NCBI RefSeq assembly: GCF_002218085.1
Contig: NZ_BDUC01000006.1
Location: forward strand, 124,001 to 188,000
Source: Tolypothrix sp. NIES-4075
Lineage (GTDB): Bacteria > Cyanobacteriota > Cyanobacteriia > Cyanobacteriales > Nostocaceae
Length of the DNA: 64,000 nt
Direction of reading: 5' to 3'
The translations under genes were made by a program, and so were the position numbers. Positions 44,806-54,146 of the stretch are shown here, piece after piece. The first letter of the stretch is position 1. The number at the start of each line of letters is the position of its first letter. The notes under the pieces are model-generated. The model searched no databases. It had not been told where the DNA came from and saw only the letters and a program-made list of their open reading frames with translations.

Positions 44806-46260
44806 CTATCCCAGCGTCGGTATATTCTCTCTTTGCTGTTGATAAAGTCCTTTAAAATGGCGTTGCTGTCGGTTGTGATCGACAATTGGCTGAGGATAGC
44901 CAACAGCCTCACGTTCTAAAGGTGAAATTTTACCGGTAACTAAATATTCTGTATCCATAGAGCGCAATTCCGAAACCCATTCTCGGATATATTCACCTTC
45001 GGGATCGAATTTTTGCGCTTGACTGGCAGGGTTAAAAATCCGCAAGGGTTTGGGGTCCATCCCGCTAGAAGCGCTCCACTGCCAACCCCCATTATTAGCT
45101 GATAAATCACCGTCAATCAGCTTCTGCATAAAGTATTTTTCTCCCAATTGGGGATTTATCAGCAAGTCTTTGGTGAGGAAACTGGCAACAATCATCCGAC
45201 AGCGATTGTGCATCCAACCGAGTTCATTCATTTGCCGCATGGCTGCATCTACTATCGGATAACCTGTTTTACCTTCGCACCAAGCTTGAAAATATTCTTC
45301 GTTAATTTGCCAAGGAAAGTTTTTCAGAGTTTCCCGAAAAGCACCTTCTGCTAATTCTGGGAAGTTGTACATTGCGTGTTGATAAAAATCCCGCCATGCG
45401 ATTTCTTGTTGCCATGTGCGAATGTTAATTTGTGTTTCATCACTGCGACTGTTTTCTAACGCTTCTAAAGTCGCTTGCCATACGGTGCGAATACCGATCG
45501 CTCCAAATTTAAAAGCCGCACTCAGTTGAGATGTCCCGTTAATTGCCGGAAAATCCCGCTGTTCTTTATATTCATAGATGGCAGAGTTAGTAAATTCCTC
45601 TAGCTTTTCAAGTGCTGCTGCTTCTCCTGGTGCGATTACTAAGTCTCGATCCCAAAGAAATCCTAAATCTTTCGCTGTCGGTAATGCGATCGCTCCATTA
45701 AGTTTGGCAATTTCCTCTTCTGCTTCTGTCAAATTTTGTAGAGACGCGATTAATCGCGTCTCAACTGGGTTAGCCTTCGGTTTGCTAATCCAATTCTTCC
45801 AAAAAGGAGTGTAAACTGTGTAAGGTTGATTGGCACCACTGCGAATCTCTTCGGGGAAGTGGAGAATCTGATCCCAGTTTTGATCGAGAAACTGAATCCC
45901 TTTTTCTTTTAAGGCATCGATGATAGTGCGATCGCGTATTTGAGAATACGGTTCTACATCCCAATTCCAAAATACGGCTTTAGCTTTTAAAGCCGCAGCT
46001 AGTGCGGGTATCGCTTGCATCGGATTGGCGTGCAATATTAATAATTGGCTGCCAACTTCAGCATATCGCTTTTGTAATGCTTGCAAACAGCCAATCATAT
46101 AAGTTACTCTAACTGGGGCAATATCATCTCGTTCTAAAATATTCGGATCGAGGCAAAATACACCCACGACTTTAGAAGAGTGCGATCGCGCTACCGCAAG
46201 TCCTGTATTGTCTGAAATGCGTAAATCGCGACGATGCCAAAACAAAATTAAATCAGACAT
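44806..46260 (-). CDS. phr: Deoxyribodipyrimidine photolyase (class I, 8-HDF type)
   Basis: A 484-residue flavoprotein that splits cyclobutane pyrimidine dimers using light. The N-terminal antenna domain starts LILFWHRRDLRISDN, and the FAD domain has WQQEIAWRDFYQHA, GKTGYPIVDAAMRQM, MHNRCRMIVASFL and NNGGWQWSASSGMDPKP. Residues about 167-174 (ETRLIASL) are encoded by the dispersed palindrome at 45738-45765, in the interdomain loop where an insert is tolerated. The frame is intact and the enzyme is probably active. Confidence 0.95.
   Translation of the reverse strand: MSDLILFWHRRDLRISDNTGLAVARSHSSKVVGVFCLDPNILERDDIAPVRVTYMIGCLQALQKRYAEVGSQLLILHANPMQAIPALAAALKAKAVFWNWDVEPYSQIRDRTIIDALKEKGIQFLDQNWDQILHFPEEIRSGANQPYTVYTPFWKNWISKPKANPVETRLIASLQNLTEAEEEIAKLNGAIALPTAKDLGFLWDRDLVIAPGEAAALEKLEEFTNSAIYEYKEQRDFPAINGTSQLSAAFKFGAIGIRTVWQATLEALENSRSDETQINIRTWQQEIAWRDFYQHAMYNFPELAEGAFRETLKNFPWQINEEYFQAWCEGKTGYPIVDAAMRQMNELGWMHNRCRMIVASFLTKDLLINPQLGEKYFMQKLIDGDLSANNGGWQWSASSGMDPKPLRIFNPASQAQKFDPEGEYIREWVSELRSMDTEYLVTGKISPLEREAVGYPQPIVDHNRQQRHFKGLYQQQRENIPTLG
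45738..45765. repeat. Dispersed palindrome inside the photolyase gene
   Basis: GTAGAGACGCGATTAATCGC plus GTCTCAAC, a copy of the repeat at 2303-2330 and 51316-51344, is translated within phr between residues VE and LQN of the interdomain region. Confidence 0.85.
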
Positions 46261-46525
46261 TCTATCTTTTTAATAGTTCGCCTGTACTAGGCTAGACGCT
46301 AATTGTACCATTTCGCATCACTCTGCTGAAGAATTTCTGCTCTCAATTCAGCACTAAGCTTTAACTATCCCTAAGACATATTCCCAAACTTCATTGTTTT
46401 GCCCATAAGTATAGTCATGAAAGTAGCAATTAAATAAGTTAGAGAAAATGCACCCTTTATGATTAAGATGTGGTTATGAAATACATCGGATTTCACTTAC
46501 GCAACCTTTAGTTTCAGAAAAGCCA

Positions 46526-46726
46526 TTGCATACCCCAAAGACTTTTCCAATTGGAGAAAGAGTGTTGATTCTACATCCAGCATATGTAGCTGGCAAAATT
46601 GGAGTAGTCCGTGCTCAAGAAATACTTTCAGACGGTGAACCTAGCGGGCGTTGGCTGATTGAGATAGATTCTGAGAATATCATAGTGTCGCTGACTGCAA
46701 ATGAGTTTCAGGTGATTATACGCTAA
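46526..46726 (+). CDS. Small beta-barrel (KOW/SH3-like) protein
   Basis: A 66-residue protein, IGERVLILHPAYVAGKIGVV followed by GRWLIEIDSENIIVSLTANE. The pattern resembles small KOW/SH3-like domains. The start is unclear: a TTG at 46526 with no strong ribosome-binding site; no ATG is in frame upstream. Function unknown. Confidence 0.5.
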   Translation: MHTPKTFPIGERVLILHPAYVAGKIGVVRAQEILSDGEPSGRWLIEIDSENIIVSLTANEFQVIIR

Positions 46727-46737
46727 AAGAAGCAATT

Positions 46738-46998
46738 TTAGGTCGATGTTGGCGGCTCATCACCAATTCCTAGTTGCTTTTTGCTGTGTTTCAACTGCTT
46801 CCACAGCGCTTTAATCTGGTCGTAAGCATCTTGAGGAGATAATTTCCCAGATGTTTCTAAAGCGGTAATAAAGCCGACTTTTTGGGCAAACTCTTGAAGA
46901 TTCGCATTAAATATAAGCTCTTGTGGTCTAGCTTGACCGTAATAGCGACTTCGAGGGTAAAGAAACTTATCTTTATCGTTTTGATTCGGCTGCATCAT
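46738..46998 (-). CDS. Small cyanobacterial conserved-looking protein
   Basis: An 86-residue protein (MMQPNQNDKDKFLYPRSRYY..., then NLQEFAQKVGFITALETSGK and LSPQDAYDQIKALWKQLKHS). It resembles small proteins seen throughout cyanobacteria (possibly DUF7219). No known function. It converges with the small KOW-like gene with 11 bases between them. Confidence 0.7.
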   Translation of the reverse strand: MMQPNQNDKDKFLYPRSRYYGQARPQELIFNANLQEFAQKVGFITALETSGKLSPQDAYDQIKALWKQLKHSKKQLGIGDEPPTST

Positions 46999-47223
46999 TA
47001 ATTTACCCCCTATGGAAAATAATTTTGTACAGCTTTTTAACTTATTCTTAACCTAAGTTGTAAATTTAACATCATAAATTAAAATACTATACGTAGTATC
47101 TTCCTAAAGACGGAATTAAGGAGTAGGGAGTGGGGAGTGGGTAATGGGCTAATGGAAAAAATGCTTTACCACGTTCCCACGTTCCCAATTCCTAATTACC
47201 TATTACCCATTCCCCATTCCCAA
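46999..47223. repeat. Low-complexity facing repeats
   Basis: GGAGTGGGGAGTGGGTAATGG (part) at 47125-47145 faces CCCATTCCCCATTCCC at 47206-47221, forming a possible large hairpin. No gene. Confidence 0.6.
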
Positions 47224-47964
47224 TTACCAAAAAACGAGTAAATCTCGTTGTCCCCACAGCATCCATACACCGCTGATAGCCATTGTTGCGAGTACTATCG
47301 AGCGAAACTGTTGAGCATTTATCTTATTGAGAATATACTTACCGAGAAAGTTAGCTGGTATGGCTACTAGACCAATGATTAAACCAGTAGCGATAATCTG
47401 CGGTGATAATATTCCAAATGCACCATAAGTCAATATCTTAACTAAGTGAATAATTACTACATGAGTTGCTTTAGTAGCAATCAACTCTTCTTTAACTAGA
47501 CCATAATTTAAATAAAAAGCGTTCAATACTGGACCTGTAGTTCCAATTAATCCAGAGACAAAAGCTTTGACGAAGCCAGCAGGTAAAATATACCAAGCTT
47601 TGACTTTAAATGTAGTTTCTTTTTGTTCTAATCCAAAGCCAAAAATGCTAACTACCAAAAAAACGCCGATGAGTAACTGCAACCAATCTATATGAATTTG
47701 GGTGAAAGTATACGCACCGAGCATCGCTCCAAGAATAGCGCCTGGAATATACCATAATGTCAATTTCCAATCAATATATCGCCAAAAAAGTACGATGCGA
47801 TGTGCATTTCCCAAAAACATACCGATAGTAATTATCGGCGGAACCGATGCGGCACCTTGAATCGAGTTAACTAGAGGTATGAGCATGAAAGGACTACCAC
47901 CACCAGCTAGGGTGCTAACCAACCAAGCAAAAAAGCTGACTATTGCGAGAGAGAAAATAAGCAT
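47224..47964 (-). CDS. TauE/SafE family permease
   Basis: A 246-residue protein with about eight membrane helices in two related halves. GGGSPFMLIPLV near residue 22 and GLIGTTGPVLNAFYL near 140 are the TauE/SafE signature regions. The family exports sulfite, sulfoacetate or related organic anions; the substrate here is inferred only, although sulfur genes occur elsewhere in this window. It stands alone, followed by a low-complexity tract. Confidence 0.88.
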   Translation of the reverse strand: MLIFSLAIVSFFAWLVSTLAGGGSPFMLIPLVNSIQGAASVPPIITIGMFLGNAHRIVLFWRYIDWKLTLWYIPGAILGAMLGAYTFTQIHIDWLQLLIGVFLVVSIFGFGLEQKETTFKVKAWYILPAGFVKAFVSGLIGTTGPVLNAFYLNYGLVKEELIATKATHVVIIHLVKILTYGAFGILSPQIIATGLIIGLVAIPANFLGKYILNKINAQQFRSIVLATMAISGVWMLWGQRDLLVFW

Positions 47965-48072
47965 TTAAATAAAAGAAACAGGTAGAATGAAAGTTAGTGT
48001 TTATCTGCGGTTCTTTTATTCTTTTATGTATTGCAGCTAATTGAAACCCGCTATGGTGGTAAGTTGCTGCAA

Positions 48073-48495
48073 TCACTCAGGTATCACAGGACTCATTGGA
48101 TCGAGAGGGGCAGAAAAGACAAAATAGATTACCCCAGCACCCAAAATAAGCATAGCGAGGCTGAAAAGAATTACCCAGCGATCTGGGGGTTCATAGGTAT
48201 CTTCATCGATGTTATCGCGGACGGCGAAATAGTGTTGAGTTGAGAGTAAGACTGTCAATAGACCAACTAGAGCGAAAGTTAAACCCAATTTCCACCCCGC
48301 CCCAGGATGTGGTACAAGTGGTACTTGGAAGTGGCGAAGACGGACGATAACAACACCAAAACCCATGAGAGCGATCGCACTCCGCATCCATGCTAAGTAA
48401 GTGCGCTCATTTGCCAAATGATCCCGCACTCGCGACGGATTTCTTAACTTTGCCTTTTGTATATCTATATTTTTGGGTTTGAATAGCGATCGCAT
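48073..48495 (-). CDS. DUF202 family membrane protein
   Basis: A 140-residue protein with the DUF202 signature VRDHLANERTYLAWMRSAIALMGFG (in two parts here) followed by three membrane helices. The ATG at 48495 gives the normal N-terminus (MRSLFKPKNIDIQ); the longer frame to 48573 adds an unlikely extension. The family is widespread and its function is unknown. Confidence 0.88.
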   Translation of the reverse strand: MRSLFKPKNIDIQKAKLRNPSRVRDHLANERTYLAWMRSAIALMGFGVVIVRLRHFQVPLVPHPGAGWKLGLTFALVGLLTVLLSTQHYFAVRDNIDEDTYEPPDRWVILFSLAMLILGAGVIYFVFSAPLDPMSPVIPE

Positions 48496-48748
48496 GAGTA
48501 ACACCCTAACTATAATTTTATATTTATAAATAAAATGTGCCTGAAATCCAAGTACCCTCAGTAACAATTTCATCTTTAGTTTAAAAGAGCGATGTTCTTT
48601 GTCTTAGGAAGAAAAAGCCAGATTCCGAGTTTTATTTTTTACCCAGATTCTGACTTTAGCGATATTCAGAATTTTTCGCTCTTTTTGCCTAATCGCGGAT
48701 GCGCGTTTTTTCAGTCGCGACTTTTATTTATTGAGCTATACTAACCGT

Positions 48749-49585
48749 TCAGGGTCTTTTGTAGTAATAGCCTTGTTTTGGTATACGTGGTTCGTCGTAC
48801 CGACGTAGAGGCTGCACCTGTGGCTCAGTTTCAGTAGGAATTTCGGGTTCTACAGTTTGTTTCTCTAGATTCTTCTGCACTGTGTCTTTTTCTAGATTCT
48901 TCTGCACAACCACTAGATTTTTCTCAGCTATCTTAGTACTAGGCGCGTTTGCAACTCGTGTATCTATAATTGCTTGCGAAACATTAGGGATAAACCAATT
49001 CAGATCACCTGCTTTGAAAACTTGAGTAGCAGGAATATTCAACTCAACAGCAGAAGTATCGGGATTTGTCTTCGCTACTAACTGAGTTCCATCAACTATT
49101 TTAATCGCACCAGATCTAGCTAATTCTTCACCTTGTTGGTTAGAGCTTATAGCTGTTACTTTGGCATCATTTGGTAGATAAACTCCGTTACAATCCCACT
49201 TCTCTTTAGTTGTCCGACCAGGTGCTAAAAAGTAAAGTGCAGTATCGTATGGATAATCTTCTCCAACGTCGTCTTCATCTGGTTGCGGTCCGTAGACAGC
49301 CAGCGTTTTGTCTGTTTGGTTTGTACACTGTCCCCAGCTGGTTCCGGTTTCTAAAGTGTATTTTTGAAACTCTAATTCATCAATTTTCTTTTGAATTTCT
49401 TGAGGATTAGTGTTTTCACCTTGAGCTTGTATACTTTGTGCCGTCTTTAGACTTTGAAGAGCTTTTGTCACCTCTATGTAGTCAGGATTTTTGGTGAATT
49501 TAGGTTTATCAGCGAATGAAGGTTGGACAAACACTAGGTTTACCAGAATAAGCAGCCCGATTAAAATAGCTTTAAATAATTTCAC
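48749..49585 (-). CDS. Unknown exported protein
   Basis: A 278-residue protein with a signal peptide (FKAILIGLLILVNLVFVQPS, cleaved near FADK at residue 25). The middle contains two Cys (WGQCTN, WDCNGV) that could form a disulfide. The C-terminal part holds a short direct repeat VQKNLEK-DT / VQKNLEK-QT and ends in a basic YYYKRP. The start is GTG, with AAAAAGGAG nine bases upstream. No family recognised. Confidence 0.7.
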   Translation of the reverse strand: MKLFKAILIGLLILVNLVFVQPSFADKPKFTKNPDYIEVTKALQSLKTAQSIQAQGENTNPQEIQKKIDELEFQKYTLETGTSWGQCTNQTDKTLAVYGPQPDEDDVGEDYPYDTALYFLAPGRTTKEKWDCNGVYLPNDAKVTAISSNQQGEELARSGAIKIVDGTQLVAKTNPDTSAVELNIPATQVFKAGDLNWFIPNVSQAIIDTRVANAPSTKIAEKNLVVVQKNLEKDTVQKNLEKQTVEPEIPTETEPQVQPLRRYDEPRIPKQGYYYKRP

Positions 49586-49682
49586 TTTTTTCTCCTTTTT
49601 GATTTTGCCCTGTAGTCAAATTTACAACTTTTATGTTGATTTTTTTAAAGTTGTTAAATATAAAAAAATTACAGTTTCAGAT

Positions 49683-49717
49683 TCCCGACTTATCTAATAA
49701 GTCGGGAGTCTTATTTT
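49683..49717. terminator. Hairpin terminator between convergent or parallel genes
   Basis: TCCCGACTTAT pairs with ATAAGTCGGGA around a short loop (49683-49708), followed by TCTTATTTTT. It would stop transcription from the left. Confidence 0.75.
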
Positions 49718-49896
49718 TACAATTCCTAAACTGATTGCTATATTGTGAAAATTTTTATTGTTGGCAATATTCCATTTATTTAATGTTAATAACATTTTGC
49801 CAAAATCTCACTTATTATTTACATTTCATAAAAATCTCCAGTGCGAAGTATTATCAGTGATAATAACATCTTTCTCTAAATACTTCGCTTTTGGCT

Positions 49897-50592
49897 TTAA
49901 TTCTCCATTTCCGGAGATTGTACCGAATTTTTTGCCACAATTAACCAGGTTAAATATAAGCCGCTTGCAACTGAAGTGATGAGAATTGAAGCACCGCTTT
50001 CCCAGACAATATAAGCACCTAATGCAATCAAAACAAAGGGAACAAGTGTGGTGCTGTGAGGAGTAATCACTTGATTAATAGCTGGAAGCCTGGTTAATGT
50101 GTAAGCAGCGTAACACCAAACTCCTACCAGCGAAAAGAAGATGCCGATAATTATTAAAAGGCTTTCCCAAGTACTGTTGGCAAATAAAGGCATATAGATG
50201 CCAATATTGTCACTTCCGTTAGCGACAGTCACGGCAGCTACGCTGTAAGTTTGAGGAGAAATAAAAGTAGTGATCGCACTTTTTTCTGCCACAACTGTTT
50301 CTGATTCTACACAATCACTTTCTTTATTCAGCAAGCGACTTAAACCAGTAGCAATTGGCATCAATCCAAGTAGTCCAATCCAGTTTGAGGGCACTACTAA
50401 ACCACCAAAGAACCCAGTCATACTAGCAAGAACTAATGCTGTGAAACCGAGATATTGACCAATATAGATATGCCGACTACGAAATGTCTTATTGACTTGC
50501 GAAAAAAACAACGTGAGGATAACAAGGTCATCAATGTTGGTTGCAGTGAACGCGGCTAAACCAGTAGGAATTGCTGTTACTAATTGATTCAT
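49897..50592 (-). CDS. CadD-family cadmium resistance/transport protein
   Basis: A 231-residue protein of the CadD family: AFTATNIDDLVILTLFFSQV near the N-terminus with a conserved Asp pair, five to six hydrophobic segments, and TVANGSDNIGIYMPLF in the middle. CadD proteins mediate Cd resistance, probably as exporters or binding permeases. Substrate assignment is from the family. It stands next to a stretch with a remnant of another membrane protein. Confidence 0.88.
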   Translation of the reverse strand: MNQLVTAIPTGLAAFTATNIDDLVILTLFFSQVNKTFRSRHIYIGQYLGFTALVLASMTGFFGGLVVPSNWIGLLGLMPIATGLSRLLNKESDCVESETVVAEKSAITTFISPQTYSVAAVTVANGSDNIGIYMPLFANSTWESLLIIIGIFFSLVGVWCYAAYTLTRLPAINQVITPHSTTLVPFVLIALGAYIVWESGASILITSVASGLYLTWLIVAKNSVQSPEMEN

Positions 50593-50695
50593 TTACATTC
50601 ATTCCTTATAAGGATTGGTTAGTAGGAGCGTGGATAGTAGTTAGTTGCGTAACTACTAAATATTTTCGGCATCATTGAAACTAAAGTGAGTTGCT

Positions 50696-50779
50696 TCATT
50701 TTGGGATAACGCCATCTTTGAATAAAAAACCAATTACAACAAGAATTAGTAAAATACCAGAGACAAAAAAAGCATATTG
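50696..50779 (-). pseudogene. Remnant of a small membrane protein
   Basis: The frame AFFVSGILLILVVIGFLFKD then GVIPK and TGA looks like the last membrane helix of a protein. Upstream in the minus direction the frame is broken by a stop, while a neighbouring frame has AVIAPTTEPAANFG. It therefore looks frameshifted. A short degenerate gene is likely; I cannot name it. Confidence 0.35.
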
Positions 50780-51383
50780 TTACCGATAATACCAATAATA
50801 AATTAGCCAAAATTAGCGGCTGGCTCTGTTGTCGGTGCGATAACGGCTATGAATTGAGCTATAATCTTTCCGTAGTCAAGACATTTTTTGTTTGCGCGAT
50901 CGCTTTGCACTCATTTAAATTTCAACACTCATACACAATCTCCTGTAATTGACAACTAAGAACAACAGCCACAAGCGCGATCGCGTCTGTCTGGGCTTCT
51001 TGACTCGACTTGAATCATAGCTTGCTATGCCTCAAGCAATTCAAGTTTCTTCCCTATGCAAAACTTAATTTTGGTAAGGATCACAAGAAGCTCTAGTACT
51101 GATGCATCTAGCTTGATATTTACTCTAAGCCACCTATATGATGAAAGCAAATGTTATTTATTTTCCAAACAATAAATAAAAGTGATTAAGAGTCGATAAT
51201 TAGTACATCTGGTTGAATAAATTTAGCCATTGCAGATACCCCCAAACCCTACTAGGAAATGAGTCTTTGTTTCTCTTTTCAACAAAAAATTGTGGGATCA
51301 ACTTTTAACCGAAATGTAGAGACGCGATTAAGTCGCATCTCTACAAAATTTTTATCAAACACTAAGTTTTAGGGATGCATAAA
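50780..51383. other. Gene-free stretch before the LysR gene
   Basis: Holds a hairpin (ACTTGAAT...ATTCAAGT, 51010-51049, with inner CATAGCTTGCTATG), a palindromic dispersed repeat at 51316-51344, and GCGATCGC octamers. No gene seen. The LysR gene's promoter and operator probably lie within the last 200 bases. Confidence 0.5.
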
Positions 51384-52328
51384 ATGGCGGGAATGACGCT
51401 TGACCAATTGCGAGTTTTTATAGCGGTTGCGGAAAATCTCCACTTTACCCGTGCTGCGGAAGCGCTTTACATTACTCAACCCGCTGTGAGTGCGGCAATT
51501 CAAAGCTTGGAGGAGGAATATGCAGTCAAACTTTTCCATCGAATTGGTCGTCACATCGAGATCACAGAGGCAGGGAAATTGCTACAAATGGAAGCACAGG
51601 CAATATTAGAGCAAGTTACTCTGACTGAAAGAAATTTACGGGAATTAAACGATCTGCAACGTGGTAAGTTGAATTTGGGAGCAAGTCTGACGATTGGTAA
51701 TTATTGGTTGCCAGAAAAAATTAGCTCTTTTCAGCGCAGATATCCGGGGATCGCTGTCAACTGCACTCTAGCCAATGCAGAAACGATTTGTGCAGGAACA
51801 GCGACTGGTGTGTTTGATTTGGGTTTGGTGGAAGGAGAAGTGCAAGCATCGCTGAAAGCTTCTTTAGAGGAAGAAGTTGTTGCCAGCGATCGCTTGCTAA
51901 TTGTGGTTGGTAAATCTCACCCTTGGTTTGAATTAGGAGAGGTTCGCTTGACAGAACTAACTCAAACTGGATGGGTAATGCGCGAGTCCGGTTCTGGTAC
52001 ACAGCAAAGATTTGACCAAGCTTTGCTAAATTGGGGGATCGATCCATTGCAATTAAATGTCATTTCGGTGTTGAACAGTGGTGAAATGGTCAAGGCTGTA
52101 GTTGAAAACGGTGTAGGTGCCACAGCAATTTCTGATTTGATGGTGCAAAAAGAACTGTGTCTGTCAACTTTGCGATCGCTTAAAATCATTGATAACAGAA
52201 ATGGTTCTCTAACTCCTACAGAAATAACCCGCCCTTTTTTAAAGCTGAAACATCGTCAGCGTTTTCAAAGTCGGCTTTCTATCGCTTTTGAAGAAATGTT
52301 GACCCCTATAGAGACTTTAAAAGTTTGA
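51384..52328 (+). CDS. LysR-family transcriptional regulator
   Basis: A 314-residue regulator. Residues about 4-64 are the winged helix-turn-helix (MTLDQLRVFIAVAENLHFTR, AAEALYITQPAVSAAIQSLE), and about 90-300 are the substrate-binding domain (LGASLTIGNYWLPEKI). Members in cyanobacteria include the CysL/CbbR/NtcB types; the effector cannot be read. ATG 51384 is preferred because AGGG is ten bases upstream, with nearby alternatives at 51375 and 51393. It is not adjacent to a divergent target gene. Confidence 0.9.
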   Translation: MAGMTLDQLRVFIAVAENLHFTRAAEALYITQPAVSAAIQSLEEEYAVKLFHRIGRHIEITEAGKLLQMEAQAILEQVTLTERNLRELNDLQRGKLNLGASLTIGNYWLPEKISSFQRRYPGIAVNCTLANAETICAGTATGVFDLGLVEGEVQASLKASLEEEVVASDRLLIVVGKSHPWFELGEVRLTELTQTGWVMRESGSGTQQRFDQALLNWGIDPLQLNVISVLNSGEMVKAVVENGVGATAISDLMVQKELCLSTLRSLKIIDNRNGSLTPTEITRPFLKLKHRQRFQSRLSIAFEEMLTPIETLKV

Positions 52329-52338
52329 ATTTGTTAAG

Positions 52339-52424
52339 ACTTACGCAAAAACTCTCTCAAACTCTCAACTTCTGTGTTCTCTGTGCCTAGTAAAGTTCGT
52401 TTTCTCATTATTCTGCGTAAGTCC
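52339..52424. repeat. MITE-like element, TIR GACTTACGCA
   Basis: Inverted ends GACTTACGCA (52339-52348) and TGCGTAAGTC (52415-52424). A relative of the element at 9202-9294. Confidence 0.75.
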
Positions 52425-52517
52425 TGTTTGTAACGAAAAACATGAGCCAAGCACTATCACGCACCATCTTACCAGCGGTGCGCTATAGCTAAAGCCGTAA
52501 CACACCCTACTTAACTG

Positions 52518-54146
52518 TCAAAACTCACCTTGAACAGCACGGGCAATGCTGCAAGTGTGTGAGATGACGCGGCTGATGCCATTGACCATTTCTAGGTGGA
52601 TAGCGCTCGAATCCAGACTGGATGCTGACCCAGAACGCAGACGATGCAGATGCCGTAGATGAAGTTCACGTTTGGTTTGATTGAGCGACGACCTACGCAC
52701 TAGAACTTCATCAGCAATCATCGGATCTTGGGACGCCAACCCTGCCAGCGCTTTCTGTAACAGCGACATTGTTTCACCATGATAAGTAGCTACGTCATTC
52801 CACTCTTCTAGAGTAAAGGCAATTTGTTTGCGGCGTTGTCGGCGGGCTAGTCGCATCAATTGCTTGTCAATAATGTCGCCAATTGCCTCTAGGTCAGTGC
52901 TGATGTAGAGCAATGCAATCTCCCTTTTCGCCTGTTCTGGAGTCATTAAATCTTCACTGAGCCGCATCAGGTAGCGCTTAATTGCTGCTTCTATGTCATC
53001 GAGTTGGTCATCAAGCGCGGCAATGTGCTTGGGTATGTCTTTGCCACTGTCTTCAAAAGCGTGGATGCTCAACTGCAACATCTCCACAGCCACATCAGCC
53101 ATCCGGAGGATTTCACGCATCGCCTGTCCGAGTGCTACCGCAGGCATGGGTAGGGCATCCGAGTCGAGGTAGCGCGATCCGGACTTCTCAACCGTAGTCG
53201 GTTCTGGTAGCAGCCTAGTCGCTAGCTGTGCTAACTGATTGACCAGTGGAGCGAAGAGGATTGCAAGGAAGAGGTTAAACCCCAGGTGGAAGAGCGAAAC
53301 TTGGGCAGCTGGAGTAAGTGGTACGCTATGCAGTAGCGCTGTCAACTCTTTGAGGGCAATCAGCGCTACTACAGCCCCGAATACCCTAGTACCTACATAA
53401 ATGAACGCCAGCCTACGTCCAGTAATACTGCCTCGATTCAGGGCGGTCAACAAGGGCGCGATTGTCGTCCCGACATTGGCACCTAACGTAACCGCCAGTG
53501 CTGCATTAAGCGGCAATGCCCCACCAGATGCCAGCACCAACACCAGCCCAATTGTCGCCGTACTAGAGACAAAGGCGATCGCTAGCAATGTGCCTGTCAG
53601 TACTAACACCAAGGGTGAACTAGAAAGTGCCTGAAGGATAACTTTGGTAATCGGACTGGCGGCGATGGGAGTACTACTTGCATCGATCATCGCCAGCCCT
53701 ACCAACACTAGTCCAAAGCTGAAAATCCCCCTACCAATATGACGCAGGGTCGTGCGGCTAGTAAATAAAGCTACTGCCGCGCCTAATCCCAACATTTCTA
53801 GGGCGTGGTCTGTGATATGAAACGCTAACAGTTGCACTACCAATGTGGAGCCAACCGCCGCTCCCAGTAACATTACAACTGCCGCTGCTAGCGGCACTAA
53901 CTGGGCACTCACCAATCCCACTAGTACAGAGGCAGTAGCAGTGGAACTTTGCGTCAGCACAGTTGCTACAACTCCCGCCATAAATGCTGCTCCCGGACGT
54001 TGGGAAAGCGTCATCATCACAAGCCGCAGCCGTGCGCCCAAAGCGCGTTGCATAGCATCGGTGACTAGCCGCACACCATACAAAAGTAGCATCACACCAC
54101 CAAAAAGTAGCAGCAAAACAATAGTGGGATCGTCAGTGTTGACCAT
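52518..54146 (-). CDS. Na+/phosphate cotransporter with PhoU-like domain
   Basis: A 542-residue protein. Two inverted membrane repeats carry the QSSTATA signatures (QSSTATASVLVGLVSAQ at about 66-82, and SSTATIGLVLVLASGG at about 193-208, followed by LGANVGTTIAPLL). The C-terminal 190 residues are PhoU-like helices (ILRMADVAVEMLQLSIHAFE). This architecture is the NptA/Na-Pi cotransporter family, sodium-driven phosphate uptake or efflux. A clear tandem Pho box lies just upstream (54174-54214). Confidence 0.92.
   Translation of the reverse strand: MVNTDDPTIVLLLLFGGVMLLLYGVRLVTDAMQRALGARLRLVMMTLSQRPGAAFMAGVVATVLTQSSTATASVLVGLVSAQLVPLAAAVVMLLGAAVGSTLVVQLLAFHITDHALEMLGLGAAVALFTSRTTLRHIGRGIFSFGLVLVGLAMIDASSTPIAASPITKVILQALSSSPLVLVLTGTLLAIAFVSSTATIGLVLVLASGGALPLNAALAVTLGANVGTTIAPLLTALNRGSITGRRLAFIYVGTRVFGAVVALIALKELTALLHSVPLTPAAQVSLFHLGFNLFLAILFAPLVNQLAQLATRLLPEPTTVEKSGSRYLDSDALPMPAVALGQAMREILRMADVAVEMLQLSIHAFEDSGKDIPKHIAALDDQLDDIEAAIKRYLMRLSEDLMTPEQAKREIALLYISTDLEAIGDIIDKQLMRLARRQRRKQIAFTLEEWNDVATYHGETMSLLQKALAGLASQDPMIADEVLVRRSSLNQTKRELHLRHLHRLRSGSASSLDSSAIHLEMVNGISRVISHTCSIARAVQGEF

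Noticed and set aside
44580..44855. 91-codon plus-strand frame before the photolyase stop
   Set aside because: Consists of repeat sequence and overlaps the photolyase 3' end; no protein features.
48031..48243. 70-codon plus-strand frame near the DUF202 gene
   Set aside because: Overlaps DUF202 on the opposite strand and has no family or ribosome-binding site.
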